Counted from the stretch's first letter, positions 6,681 to 14,460 are shown. The stretch is DNA of 22,382 nucleotides from Chloroflexota bacterium (GCA_029265085.1 JAJUJY010000065.1:1-22382), one strand, 5' to 3'. Made by a program: numbers and translations. The notes: generated by a model not told the origin, from the letters alone.

Positions 6681-9101
6681 TTATTCTTCTTTGGGTGGGG
6701 CGGTAGGGCCGTAATCCAGCACCTCTCGGACCTGTGAGTTGGGCAGTGCGGGTGAGATAATTCCTTTTTCTTCCATCGCATCGACCATCCGGGCAGCACG
6801 GGTATACCCAATGCGCATACGCCGCTGCAGCATCGTGATCGATGCACGTCCTTCCCGGCGAACTAAATCAATCGCTTCATTAAGTAGGGGGTCTCCTTCT
6901 TCCTCTACGTCCCAAAATTCACCTTGTTTCAGTGGAATACTGCTTGGGAGGGCATCTACTGAAGAAGACTGCGCTGTGGTTGCGACAGGAGCCTGGCTGC
7001 CAACGGTTGCTGATTGGGTGCGCCAGTAATCCACCAGCCGTTGAATTTCCGGGTCGGAAACATAAACGCCCTGCAAGCGGACGGGGGCGGGGGCATCGGG
7101 TGCCTGGAAGAGCATATCGCCGCGTCCGAGCAATCGTTCAGCACCGGGTTGGTCCAAAATGACTCGCGAGTCAACGGTCGAAGCGACCGCAAATGCAACT
7201 CTGGCTGGAAAATTAGCTTTAATTAAACCGGTCACGACATCGACAGAGGGACGTTGGGTAGCGAGGATCAAGTGAATGCCCGTTGCGCGGGCTAATTGTG
7301 CCAGCCGGGTGATTGAACGTTCTGTTTCATCCGGAGCTAACATCATCAGGTCGGCCAATTCGTCAATAACTGCGACCAGGTAAGGTAATTTATCCGCATG
7401 CTTGCTGTTGTAATCCTGGATATTGCGCGAACCAACTTGTGAGAAGCGGTGATAACGTGCATCCATTTCGCGCTGCAGCCATTGCAGTGCGCCTACCACC
7501 CGTTCTGTATCCACAACAACCGGGGCTAACAGGTGCGGTACACCATTATACCCAGTCAATTCTACCCGCTTGGGGTCAACCAGGATCATGCGCAAATCGG
7601 CGGGCGTATTGTTGATTAATAAACAGCAAAGAATCGAGTTTACACAGACAGATTTACCGGAACCGGTCGTACCGGCGATCAGCAGGTGGGGCATGGCAGC
7701 CAGGTCTGCGCCAATCGGTTTACCAGCCACATCTTTCCCCAAAGTGAACCGCAGCGGTGAGCGAATCTTCCGAAACGCATCACTTTCCAGGACTTCGCGC
7801 ATGGCAACCCGGCTGATTTCCGGGTTGGGGACTTCAATGCCGACATAGCTGCGTCCCGGCACAGGGGCTTGAATGCGGATGCGTGATGCAGCCAGAGCCA
7901 GGGCCAGGTCGTCTGCCAGTGAGGCAATTTTGCTTACCCGCACGCGCATCCGTCCATTTCGTCCTTCGACAAAATCCGGTTCCACGCCAAAGCGGGTAAT
8001 GGTGGGGCCGCGGGATATATCGACTACATGTGCTGGCGCACCAAACGAGGCGAGGGTATCTTCAATTAACTTCGCTCGTTCTTGATCTACGTTGGTTTGC
8101 ACAGCGGCAGCAGTTGCCGGATCTAGAATAGTATCGATTGTGGGCAGTACCCAGGCGGATGAAGGGGTGGATGATTGCGTAGTAACAACAGGTTTTTCGC
8201 TCGTGGATGCTCTTGTGTGAACGGGCTGTTCGGTTGCCGGAACTGCCGAACCGGTCTCGGTGGAGGAGGTTTTCCCTCGGCTTGCCGTTTTAAGACGGGC
8301 GGGCTGTGCGTCAGCGGCAGTGGGAGTCAGCGGCCGAAAATCGGAGGGTAATTCTCCGCTGGCGTCTTTACTGATATCCGGGTCATCGTTATCTAAACGG
8401 GGCACACGTGGAGCAGGTTTAGGACGCTCGGTAATCGTTTTTTGAACTTTATTGACAATCGGTTCGGATTTCCGGTAAAGCTCCGGGATAGATAAATCAA
8501 ATGTGAACACAATTGCGATCACGAACCATCCCAATACAACGATCCATCCTCCTGCCGGGCCAAGGGCATTGATTAGCCCACGCCAGAAGAACGCGCCGAT
8601 ATAGCCGCCGCCTTTTCCAGCGTCCGCAAGCTCCCAGGTACCGCCGCCAAATGCATGAAATACAACCAGGATATTGAAATATAGCAAGGTTATCCCGACA
8701 ATTCGTTCGGTGGATAACACGGGCATCCGTTCAATGTTGCGTAAAACCAGCCACAAACCCAATACCAACAAGGCCAGCGGCAAGACAAAAGTGCCCCATC
8801 CGGCTACTTTGTTTAGCGCATTGATCCAGGCACCCGTTACACTGCCGCGCTGGGTAGAAACCAGACTGAGCAGGGTGAGGAACCCGATTAAAGCCAGGAT
8901 AACGCCAACAATATCCAATTTGCGGTCTAAAGAAAGACTGCCAAAACGGAAAGATGGTTGAGCGGATTTTTTGGATCGGCTCGTTTTTGCAGAAGAGGTT
9001 CCGCGTCCACCTGCGGTTGATTTGGCCGATGTGCTTTTCGTTCGGCTGCTGGATGCTCTGCCGGTGGAGGGTTTTGAATCTTTAGAGACCGATTTGGGCA
9101 A
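6681..9101 (-). CDS. ftsK: DNA translocase FtsK/SpoIIIE
   Basis: 806 residues. The start is TTG at 9101, supported by AGGAG seven bases upstream and by the lack of a better ATG. A basic Ser/Lys/Thr-rich tail of about 55 residues leads into four membrane segments (about 62-81, 102-120, 134-151, 165-203). A low-complexity linker follows (about 205-320), then the motor: Walker A GTTGSGKS at 477-484, ILVDPKRVEL, Walker B LVAVIDELADLMM around 575-587, and LILATQRPSVDVVTG. A winged-helix gamma domain closes the protein (about 737-800, ending near RRMRIGYTRAARMVDAMEEKG), which in relatives reads the KOPS/SRS polarity sequence. It pumps chromosomal DNA through the division septum and helps resolve dimers. 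It has its own promoter downstream of the Nudix gene. Confidence 0.97.
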   Translation of the reverse strand: MPKSVSKDSKPSTGRASSSRTKSTSAKSTAGGRGTSSAKTSRSKKSAQPSFRFGSLSLDRKLDIVGVILALIGFLTLLSLVSTQRGSVTGAWINALNKVAGWGTFVLPLALLVLGLWLVLRNIERMPVLSTERIVGITLLYFNILVVFHAFGGGTWELADAGKGGGYIGAFFWRGLINALGPAGGWIVVLGWFVIAIVFTFDLSIPELYRKSEPIVNKVQKTITERPKPAPRVPRLDNDDPDISKDASGELPSDFRPLTPTAADAQPARLKTASRGKTSSTETGSAVPATEQPVHTRASTSEKPVVTTQSSTPSSAWVLPTIDTILDPATAAAVQTNVDQERAKLIEDTLASFGAPAHVVDISRGPTITRFGVEPDFVEGRNGRMRVRVSKIASLADDLALALAASRIRIQAPVPGRSYVGIEVPNPEISRVAMREVLESDAFRKIRSPLRFTLGKDVAGKPIGADLAAMPHLLIAGTTGSGKSVCVNSILCCLLINNTPADLRMILVDPKRVELTGYNGVPHLLAPVVVDTERVVGALQWLQREMDARYHRFSQVGSRNIQDYNSKHADKLPYLVAVIDELADLMMLAPDETERSITRLAQLARATGIHLILATQRPSVDVVTGLIKANFPARVAFAVASTVDSRVILDQPGAERLLGRGDMLFQAPDAPAPVRLQGVYVSDPEIQRLVDYWRTQSATVGSQAPVATTAQSSSVDALPSSIPLKQGEFWDVEEEGDPLLNEAIDLVRREGRASITMLQRRMRIGYTRAARMVDAMEEKGIISPALPNSQVREVLDYGPTAPPKEE

Positions 9102-9133
9102 AGGTTATCTCCTGAATCGGAATAGTTGTTCTA

Positions 9134-9162
9134 ATTATAGCACGTCTAATCCGGAGTACGGA
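9134..9162 (-). promoter_or_regulatory. Promoter ahead of ftsK
   Basis: The reverse strand has a perfect -10 TATAAT (9139-9134) in GTGCTATAATTAG; the -35 region (TCCGTA at 17 bases) is poor. Transcription would start near 9127 and include the AGGAGA site of ftsK. It lies in the 91-base gap after the Nudix gene. Confidence 0.45.
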
Positions 9163-9192
9163 AAGCCCGGACGGCCATTGAAGAGGTGTGAA

Positions 9193-9684
9193 TTATTCTT
9201 CCAGGCCTAATGCCCGGCGAGTGGCTTTAAATGCCAGTGGAGGGAGCTGGTTTCGGGGGAAAAATTCCGCCAGGTCTGCATCATCTCCGGCTTGCAGCTT
9301 GCCGCCAATGACTCGACCCCGGTAAATTATGACAATGTCGGCACCCTTTTTGTGCTCTCGTCCGCTGACTACGTCTATCAATCCGGTGACCTCGGTCATC
9401 AGCCCGGTTTCTTCCAGGCATTCACGCACAGCAGCCTTTGCCGGGTCTTCTCCTGCATCCACATAACCGGCTGGCAGGCTCCACAGTCCTCGCTGCGGTT
9501 CATTGATCCGCCGGGTTAAGAGGACCATCCCGTCGGATTCAACGACCATAGCAGCGGCCACTTTTGGATCAGCAAAATGAATCCATCCACAATTTGGGCA
9601 GGTTGCGCGTTCATGACCAAATACAGTCTGCTTAACGGTATTTGTCCCGCATAGCGGGCAAAAATGAATGGTTTCTTCGCTCAC
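9193..9684 (-). CDS. Nudix hydrolase with N-terminal zinc ribbon
   Basis: 163 residues. The N-terminus has CPLCG and CPNCG spaced as a four-cysteine zinc ribbon, followed by WIHFADPKVAAAMVV. The Nudix box GYVDAGEDPAKAAVREC plus LEETG fits the GX5EX7REUXEEXGU rule completely, so the metal and pyrophosphate site is intact. The ribbon plus Nudix layout recalls NudC-type NADH pyrophosphatases, but the protein is shorter and lacks the NudC N-terminal domain; ADP-ribose or NAD-related nucleotides are plausible substrates and I cannot choose. Its ATG overlaps the anti-sigma stop codon by four bases (ATGA), so the two are translationally coupled and it is the last gene of the sigma operon. Confidence 0.9.
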   Translation of the reverse strand: MSEETIHFCPLCGTNTVKQTVFGHERATCPNCGWIHFADPKVAAAMVVESDGMVLLTRRINEPQRGLWSLPAGYVDAGEDPAKAAVRECLEETGLMTEVTGLIDVVSGREHKKGADIVIIYRGRVIGGKLQAGDDADLAEFFPRNQLPPLAFKATRRALGLEE

Positions 9685-10544
9685 CGCATTGACTTCCGGT
9701 ACAGTAATACAGACAAGACGGCCAGGATGATCCCCAAGACCAGGAACCCGATCGCAGCAATCGTCTGGATGGGCAGAGATATCGGAGGACGAACTTCGTC
9801 CATACTTGTTGTCGCAGGATTGGATTGGCGCAAAATAGAGCCGTGCATCTCTGTCGGCCGGATACCTAAAATGGGGCCAGAATTGGCTGCAGCGGCTGGT
9901 TGTTCGGCTTGCGGAACGGCAAGCGATTCAGCGGCAGCAGTTGGTGCCGGGGTTTGCGTGCCAGCAGGAAGATCAGCGGGGGCTGCACTTCCTGCTTCGG
10001 GGAATATCGGCAAATACGGTGCGGCGGGATCCTCTGGAATTAAGTCAAAATTACTGACGGGAACTCCATCACCACCTCCACCACCCCTGCCATAAGCGGT
10101 TTGTGGATAGGAGGGCTGCCCCCAATATAAAATTTGTGGGGGTGTAGAAGGTTGGGTATCTGCCACTTCGGCCGCAAATTCTTTTGCTGCCGGTTCAGCC
10201 GCCATTTGCGTCATTGGACTAATGCCTGGTAATAATTGCGCCACCATCAAGAAAACAGCCACAAGGACTGCTGCTGCGGAAGAAAAACGCAAGGTGGGCA
10301 GGAACCGTGGTATTGGCCGCGGTTGGACCGCTGCTGCACTGACGGTGAAATTTCGTGGAACGCGCAAGCGAGGAGCCTGACGAAGGAATTGTTTATTTTC
10401 TTTTAATTCTTGCAGAGCAGTTTGAAAATTGGAATCAACAGCTAACCGTGCCTCAACCTGTGATTTTTCACGTGGATTGAGTTCGCCGTCCAGGTAAGAG
10501 GATATTAGAATCCAATCTTTGGGAGAGAGTTGCTGTTTCATCAT
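9681..10544 (-). CDS. Membrane anti-sigma factor for the adjacent ECF sigma factor
   Basis: 287 residues. The cytoplasmic N-terminus (WILISSYLDGELNPREKSQV, about 11-30) matches the sigma-binding start of anti-sigma proteins, but the His-Cys-Cys zinc motif of the ZAS family is absent. A first membrane segment is at about 87-107. A roughly 145-residue Pro/Ala/Gln-rich region with a short Gly run follows and should lie outside the membrane. A second membrane segment is at about 254-275, ending in YRKSMR, so both ends are probably cytoplasmic. The ATG overlaps the sigma stop by four bases, which fits stoichiometric co-production. By family logic it holds the sigma factor at the membrane until an envelope signal leads to its release or proteolysis. 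The signal is unknown. Confidence 0.82.
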   Translation of the reverse strand: MMKQQLSPKDWILISSYLDGELNPREKSQVEARLAVDSNFQTALQELKENKQFLRQAPRLRVPRNFTVSAAAVQPRPIPRFLPTLRFSSAAAVLVAVFLMVAQLLPGISPMTQMAAEPAAKEFAAEVADTQPSTPPQILYWGQPSYPQTAYGRGGGGGDGVPVSNFDLIPEDPAAPYLPIFPEAGSAAPADLPAGTQTPAPTAAAESLAVPQAEQPAAAANSGPILGIRPTEMHGSILRQSNPATTSMDEVRPPISLPIQTIAAIGFLVLGIILAVLSVLLYRKSMR

Positions 10545-11149
10545 GCTGCCTCTTCTCCTAGACGGAAAAATGCGGGTAAAAGTTCCCTGAAATGGGTCAA
10601 ACAGTCTCGCAATTTTAAACGTGCGCGTGCCAACCGGCTTTTTACTGTCCCTAATGGTTTACCGACGGCTTGAGATACTTCATCATAATCGTATCCCTGG
10701 ATGTCAACCAGGATAACAACAGCACGGAATTCATCCGGTAAATTCTGAATGCAGTGCTGAATGGCATGATCCAGTTCGCGTTGTTGAAGTTCTTCTTCTG
10801 GCGAGGGGCTGTCATCAGCCAACCAGGCAGGCGATTCAATTTCATCATCTTCTTCCTGGCTTACTGGTTCTAAGGGGATGGTTGGTCTGCGTTTTTTTCG
10901 GCGCAATTCATCATAGCAGGTGTTGGTTACCATCCGCATGACCCAGGCGCGAAATGAGCCCCCGCGATATTGTTTCAGGTTGCGGTATGCCGAAAGGAAA
11001 GCGTTTTGCGTGGCATCTGCTGCCTGGTCTTCATCGTTTAGTAAACGATATGCCAGGTTAAACGCCATCTCCTGGTAAGCCAGTACTAAGCGATTAAAAG
11101 CATCCAGGTCACCTTTGAGGGCATCTTGGATTAATAAACTTTCATCCAT
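10541..11149 (-). CDS. ECF (group 4) RNA polymerase sigma factor
   Basis: 202 residues with the two-domain ECF layout. Region 2 is at about 8-88: YQEMAFNLAYRLLNDEDQAADATQ and the -10-reading part FRAWVMRMVTNTCYDELRR. An acidic linker of about 35 residues follows. Region 4 is at about 127-185: LPDEFRAVVILVDIQGYDYD, then the helix-turn-helix EVSQAVGKPLGTVKSRLARAR that reads the -35. It directs RNA polymerase to a stress or envelope regulon and is presumably held by the membrane anti-sigma encoded next. It overlaps the DUF3054 gene by eight bases and the anti-sigma gene by four, giving one compact operon. I found no obvious autoregulated ECF promoter with an AAC-type -35 upstream; the operon promoter looks like sigma-A. 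Confidence 0.95.
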   Translation of the reverse strand: MDESLLIQDALKGDLDAFNRLVLAYQEMAFNLAYRLLNDEDQAADATQNAFLSAYRNLKQYRGGSFRAWVMRMVTNTCYDELRRKKRRPTIPLEPVSQEEDDEIESPAWLADDSPSPEEELQQRELDHAIQHCIQNLPDEFRAVVILVDIQGYDYDEVSQAVGKPLGTVKSRLARARLKLRDCLTHFRELLPAFFRLGEEAA

Positions 11150-11549
11150 GCGAATGCATCCTCTTCCTTGAAATGAATACCCAGGCGGTACGCCAGATGG
11201 ACATTGCCAGGGCGGAAATTGCGACCATCACGAGAACAAAAATTGGTTGGATGGCACTCCCCAACCATAAACCTCTTAGGAAAGTAGCCAATGGTGTGGC
11301 AATAACTGCCGCCTGAGCGGCTCGCCAAATTTGGGAAGACCGGTTCCATGATTCAGGTTGAAAAAGACCAAACCAAGGGGCAACGAATGCCCAGGCAATA
11401 CAAAAAGGAATAAAGGTTGCGAACATCCGCAGACTAAGAAAATTGCTGTTATGGCTGATGAACCCAATGACGGTCACAGCCAAAAGAACCAAAAAATCTC
11501 CAGCCCAGACCATAATCCATTGGGATGAATTTGGTTGATCTTTGTTCAT
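11142..11549 (-). CDS. DUF3054 membrane protein
   Basis: 135 residues with about four hydrophobic segments (about 12-32, 40-62, 76-95, 101-122) and a basic tail. The N-terminal AGDFLVLLAVTVIGFISHN and the AWFVAPW-like segment (AFVAPWFGLF) resemble the DUF3054 family of small four-helix membrane proteins, whose function is not established. The C-terminal codons overlap the sigma-factor start by eight bases, so it is the first gene of the sigma/anti-sigma/Nudix operon. There is no Shine-Dalgarno sequence; the -10 element lies six bases before the ATG, suggesting a leaderless mRNA. It could sense or influence the envelope state monitored by the sigma system, but that is only inferred from position. 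Confidence 0.8.
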   Translation of the reverse strand: MNKDQPNSSQWIMVWAGDFLVLLAVTVIGFISHNSNFLSLRMFATFIPFCIAWAFVAPWFGLFQPESWNRSSQIWRAAQAAVIATPLATFLRGLWLGSAIQPIFVLVMVAISALAMSIWRTAWVFISRKRMHSHG

Positions 11550-11555
11550 GGTTTT

Positions 11556-11584
11556 ATCCTAACGCAAAGCGATAGCATCGTCAA
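11556..11584 (-). promoter_or_regulatory. Promoter of the DUF3054-sigma-anti-sigma-Nudix operon (leaderless)
   Basis: On the reverse strand TTGACG (11584-11579) and TAGGAT (11561-11556) are 17 bases apart. Only AAAACC separates the -10 from the ATG at 11549, so transcription should begin at or next to the start codon. Confidence 0.6.
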
Positions 11585-11608
11585 GCTCAATTTGTCTAAT
11601 AAAAATGG

Positions 11609-11637
11609 TTGCGCGTAGTGATCATTTGCGCTACACT
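11609..11637 (+). promoter_or_regulatory. Promoter of the DUF429 gene (leaderless)
   Basis: TTGCGC (11609-11614) and TACACT (11632-11637) are 17 bases apart. Seven bases (AATTTCA) separate the -10 from the ATG at 11645, which has no Shine-Dalgarno sequence. It stands back to back with the DUF3054 promoter. Confidence 0.45.
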
Positions 11638-11644
11638 AATTTCA

Positions 11645-12406
11645 ATGGATAGCAATTTGCAAATGGTCTTTATTGGAATTGACCCCAAAAGCGGCCGCCC
11701 TCCATACACTTATGTGGTGCTGGATGCAGACCGGAAAGTATTCGCTTTGGGGGAAGGGCGCATGGCGGACGTGCTGGCATTTGCTGCCGGACAGGGGCAG
11801 GCATTGGTTGCGATCAATGCTCCATCGAAGCCCAATATTGGCCTGGTAGAGCGAGATGAAGTACGCCAACACCTTTTTGTAGATCCTGAAGGCGGCCGCT
11901 GGTCGAACTTGCGCCTGGCAGAATACGAACTACTACAAAAAAGTTTGGAAATCACCCGCACGCCTGGAAACATAAAAGATTGTCCGGAATGGATGCAGCG
12001 TTGTTTTGGGTTGTATAAACGCCTGGAAGAGATTGGATATGCTGCCTATCCAAACCAAGATGCGGCACGGTTGTGGGTTGAAGTCCCGAGCGATGCTGCT
12101 TTTGGTCATTTGCTGGGTCATCCATTATTTGATGCTCGTACTTTGGAAGGCCGTTTACAGAGGCAAATTATTTTGCACGACCAGGGGATTCCTATGGATG
12201 ATCCGATGGATTTTTTTGAAGAGGTTACCCGCCATCGCCTGATCCGTGGAAAATTGCCGTTGGACATGGTCATGTCACCGCATGCGCTCAATGCCTATAT
12301 TGCTGCCTATACCGCCTGGCTGCTGGTTCACCAACCCGAAAACACCACCTCGGTAGGCGATGGAAGCGAAGGGCTCATATTTTTACCCGCCAAACACTAC
12401 GATTAG
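11645..12406 (+). CDS. DUF429 family protein (predicted RNase H-fold nuclease relative)
   Basis: 253 residues from ATG at 11645; an in-frame TTG at 11609 is possible but would lie inside the promoter. The start FIGIDPKSGRPPYTYVVLD and the segment ALVAINAPSKPN match the DUF429/COG2410 family, predicted to adopt an RNase H-like fold. Near the C-terminus MSPHALNAYIAAYTAWLL corresponds to the family's usual acidic D-A-L-(D/V)-A helix. In this copy Asn stands where Asp is common in two places (INAPS, ALNAY), so nuclease activity is doubtful. No experimental function is known for the family as far as I can say. It is a single-gene unit with a strong terminator. Confidence 0.7.
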   Translation: MDSNLQMVFIGIDPKSGRPPYTYVVLDADRKVFALGEGRMADVLAFAAGQGQALVAINAPSKPNIGLVERDEVRQHLFVDPEGGRWSNLRLAEYELLQKSLEITRTPGNIKDCPEWMQRCFGLYKRLEEIGYAAYPNQDAARLWVEVPSDAAFGHLLGHPLFDARTLEGRLQRQIILHDQGIPMDDPMDFFEEVTRHRLIRGKLPLDMVMSPHALNAYIAAYTAWLLVHQPENTTSVGDGSEGLIFLPAKHYD

Positions 12407-12413
12407 AATCTAG

Positions 12414-12438
12414 AAGCACCGCAAGGTGCTTTTTTTTT
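12414..12438 (+). terminator. Terminator after the DUF429 gene
   Basis: AAGCACC (12414-12420), a GCAA tetraloop, GGTGCTT (12425-12431) and a run of T residues make a strong intrinsic terminator eight bases after the stop codon. Confidence 0.93.
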
Positions 12439-12496
12439 GATATATGAGGGGAAGTTATACACAGATGATTTTCCAATGAAAAATTAATAAAGTTCG

Positions 12497-12505
12497 TGTT
12501 ACAAT
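12497..12505 (+). promoter_or_regulatory. Possible extended -10 promoter of the prenyltransferase gene
   Basis: TGTTACAAT fits the extended -10 pattern TGn-TANNNT. No good -35 is present 17 bases upstream. The predicted start near 12512 gives a leader of about 50 AT-rich bases before the ATG at 12563. The rest of 12439-12562 shows nothing else. Confidence 0.35.
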
Positions 12506-12562
12506 TCACAATAATTGGATAAAAAATATAAAAATTAGAAGAAAATATTCAAGGATGGTCAT

Positions 12563-13552
12563 ATGAATGTTCAGATGTGGGTCAAAGCGCTGCAGGTTAT
12601 TCCTCGAATTAATAAAGAGGAATGGGACCGGTTGGACGTCATCTCGCGGTGGTTAATCTCTACCCGGGCTGCAGTTTTGGTGATGACATTTATATCTGCC
12701 GGAATTGCCGGGTTGTTAGCCGTAAGGGCAGGGGAGTTTGACTTTACCCGATGGCTGCTGTTGGTGATTGGTTTGCTTTTTGCGCATGCCACCAATAACT
12801 TATTAAATGACTATACCGATTTCACACGCGGAGTTGATAAAAATAATTATTTCCGCACGCAATACGGCCCGCAACCTTTGGAGCAAGGCTTGATGAGCAA
12901 AAAACAACATCTAACCTATGCAGCGGTGACTGGATTAATTGCATTGGCTGCCGGAACGTATTTGGTAGCTGTGAATGGGCTGTTGGCTTTGGGTTTATTG
13001 GTCGCGGGTGCGGTTTTTGTTCTATTCTATACCTACCCCTTAAAGTATATTGGTCTGGGGGAACTTGCCGTGGTTGCGGTTTGGGGTCCTTTAATGGTGG
13101 GCGGCGGTTATTATGTCATTACCGGTACATGGGATTGGAATGTAGCCCTTGCAAGCCTGGCTTACGCACTTGGCCCGACAACCGTCATTTTTGGTAAACA
13201 TATTGATAAATTAAACGAAGACAAAGCCAAAGGAATCCATACCTTACCGGTAATTCTGGGCGAACCTGCTTCCAGAGTGGCGGTTTTGGTCATGATTGCT
13301 TTGCAATACCTGTCTGTATTTGCCCTGGTACTGACGGGATATTTTTCACCAGTAATGTTAATTGTGGTACTGGCCTGGTATTGGCTGCCGCCAGTTGTCA
13401 AGATTTTCCGAAAGCCGCGGCCAACCGAGAAACCAGCAGATGAACGAATGGCGGAAGCATGGCCGTTGTATTTTGTGGCAGCTGCGTTTTATCAAAATCG
13501 CAGCTATGGGATGCTGCTTTTGGTAGGCCTGATCCTGCAATTGTTCTTGTAA
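12563..13552 (+). CDS. UbiA-family prenyltransferase, probably MenA-like (menaquinone)
   Basis: 329 residues with about eight to nine membrane helices. The two metal-diphosphate motifs of the UbiA superfamily are intact: NDYTDFTRGVD at 82-92 and DKLNEDKAKG at 215-224. They are placed in loops on the same side, with the TLP that often follows the second motif. GPQPLEQGLMSKKQ after the first motif is like MenA (1,4-dihydroxy-2-naphthoate prenyltransferase), which attaches the isoprenoid tail to the naphthoate ring of menaquinone. However, UbiA paralogues with other aromatic acceptors look alike and no other men gene is nearby, so I leave the symbol open. AAGGA lies seven bases before the ATG. 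It is a single-gene unit ended by a bidirectional terminator. Confidence 0.85.
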   Translation: MNVQMWVKALQVIPRINKEEWDRLDVISRWLISTRAAVLVMTFISAGIAGLLAVRAGEFDFTRWLLLVIGLLFAHATNNLLNDYTDFTRGVDKNNYFRTQYGPQPLEQGLMSKKQHLTYAAVTGLIALAAGTYLVAVNGLLALGLLVAGAVFVLFYTYPLKYIGLGELAVVAVWGPLMVGGGYYVITGTWDWNVALASLAYALGPTTVIFGKHIDKLNEDKAKGIHTLPVILGEPASRVAVLVMIALQYLSVFALVLTGYFSPVMLIVVLAWYWLPPVVKIFRKPRPTEKPADERMAEAWPLYFVAAAFYQNRSYGMLLLVGLILQLFL

Positions 13553-13571
13553 AATAGATTTGCACTCACAA

Positions 13572-13604
13572 AAACCAGTCTGATGACGAAAGACTGGTTT
13601 TTTT
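13572..13604. terminator. Bidirectional terminator between the convergent prenyltransferase and jelly-roll genes
   Basis: AAACCAGTCT (13572-13581) pairs with AGACTGGTTT (13591-13600) and T residues follow on both strands (T to 13604 on plus; the A-run before 13572 on minus). It can end both transcripts. Confidence 0.92.
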
Positions 13605-13606
13605 AT

Positions 13607-14374
13607 TTAATTTTGGCTAATTTTAAATGTTCGGATTTCCAATATTTCAGGTTCTTTCGTTTCTAGCGTGCCAAAGGTCATCCGGCCATTTGGTGGAAAA
13701 GCAGCAAATTGGTTATCAATCCAGATCACCAGACCGAGCGGCCCGCGTGGTGAGCAGTTTGTCTCATGGTAAAGCTGGTCATCGATCCGAAACCGGATGC
13801 AATGGGACCGCCATTCCAATTGATAGGTGTGCCATTGTGTGACATCCAACGTGAGCACTGCAGCGCTTTCGGTGACCAATCGCCTTACTGCGCGGCGGAA
13901 TAACTTTGCTGTAACTGGAAACGCCAATAAAGGCAGTAACAGAGCTGCCGGGGATAGCAATAGGCCGGGGATTTTTGGCGAAGAAAAGCAGGCTGCCAGA
14001 AATCCTTGAGCAGGCAAGTCGCTGCGAAACGAAAGATAGTTGTGCTTCGAAGCGTTGAAAAACCAGGCTGTATTGGGTAAGGCTGGCAGGCGGCGAGAAG
14101 TCCCGCCTAAGCCTAAGGAGAGATTGAACGGGTCATTCCAAAATCCAAATCCCCAGGTGCCAGGGATGTTGGAACTGGAAACGCGAGCCTGCAGCGAAAT
14201 TTCAACCGGTTCTTGCCAGAGAAATGTATTTCGCGGACGGTGCATATAATCATCAAGTTGAGCCAGGCGGTAATTCCCGGCCGGACCGGGGGGAATAGTT
14301 AACTGCCACGAATGATCGCCTGTGGGGATAACACTTGCTCCTGACGTTGTGCGTTTGCATAAATCGATTTGCAT
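13607..14374 (-). CDS. Concanavalin/GH16-like beta-sandwich protein of unknown function with a hydrophobic insertion
   Basis: 255 residues, no signal peptide. Segments GTWGFGFWNDPF (about 72-83), WHTYQLEWRSHCIRFRIDD (about 181-199) and GPLGLVIWIDNQFAAF (about 211-226) resemble the strands of a LamG/GH16-type jelly roll. The GH16 catalytic ExDxxE motif is missing, so it is probably not a glycosidase. A strongly hydrophobic stretch (PGLLLSPAALLLPLLAFPV, about 136-154) followed by basic KLFRRAVRRLV is inserted before the second half of the sandwich; it may be a membrane-contact loop. I do not recognise a named family. There is no Shine-Dalgarno sequence and the -10 lies six bases before the ATG, suggesting a leaderless mRNA. 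The gene is divergent from serS. Confidence 0.65.
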   Translation of the reverse strand: MQIDLCKRTTSGASVIPTGDHSWQLTIPPGPAGNYRLAQLDDYMHRPRNTFLWQEPVEISLQARVSSSNIPGTWGFGFWNDPFNLSLGLGGTSRRLPALPNTAWFFNASKHNYLSFRSDLPAQGFLAACFSSPKIPGLLLSPAALLLPLLAFPVTAKLFRRAVRRLVTESAAVLTLDVTQWHTYQLEWRSHCIRFRIDDQLYHETNCSPRGPLGLVIWIDNQFAAFPPNGRMTFGTLETKEPEILEIRTFKISQN

Positions 14375-14380
14375 ATAATG

Positions 14381-14409
14381 ATTGTACTGATGATCGTAGA
14401 TTTTAGGAA
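14381..14409 (-). promoter_or_regulatory. Promoter of the jelly-roll gene (leaderless)
   Basis: On the reverse strand TACAAT (14386-14381) lies six bases (CATTAT) before the ATG at 14374; the -35, TTCCTA (14409-14404) at 17 bases, is weak. Its -35 is only eight bases from that of the serS promoter on the other strand. Confidence 0.4.
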
Positions 14410-14417
14410 ACCACTGC

Positions 14418-14445
14418 TTGACATCCTTTCTCGCTCAGGTATAAT
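14418..14445 (+). promoter_or_regulatory. Consensus promoter of the T-box-serS transcript
   Basis: A perfect TTGACA (14418-14423) and a perfect TATAAT (14440-14445) are 16 bases apart. Transcription should start near 14452, giving a leader of about 290 bases that contains the T-box. Confidence 0.88.
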
Positions 14446-14460
14446 TCGAGATACGAAAGA

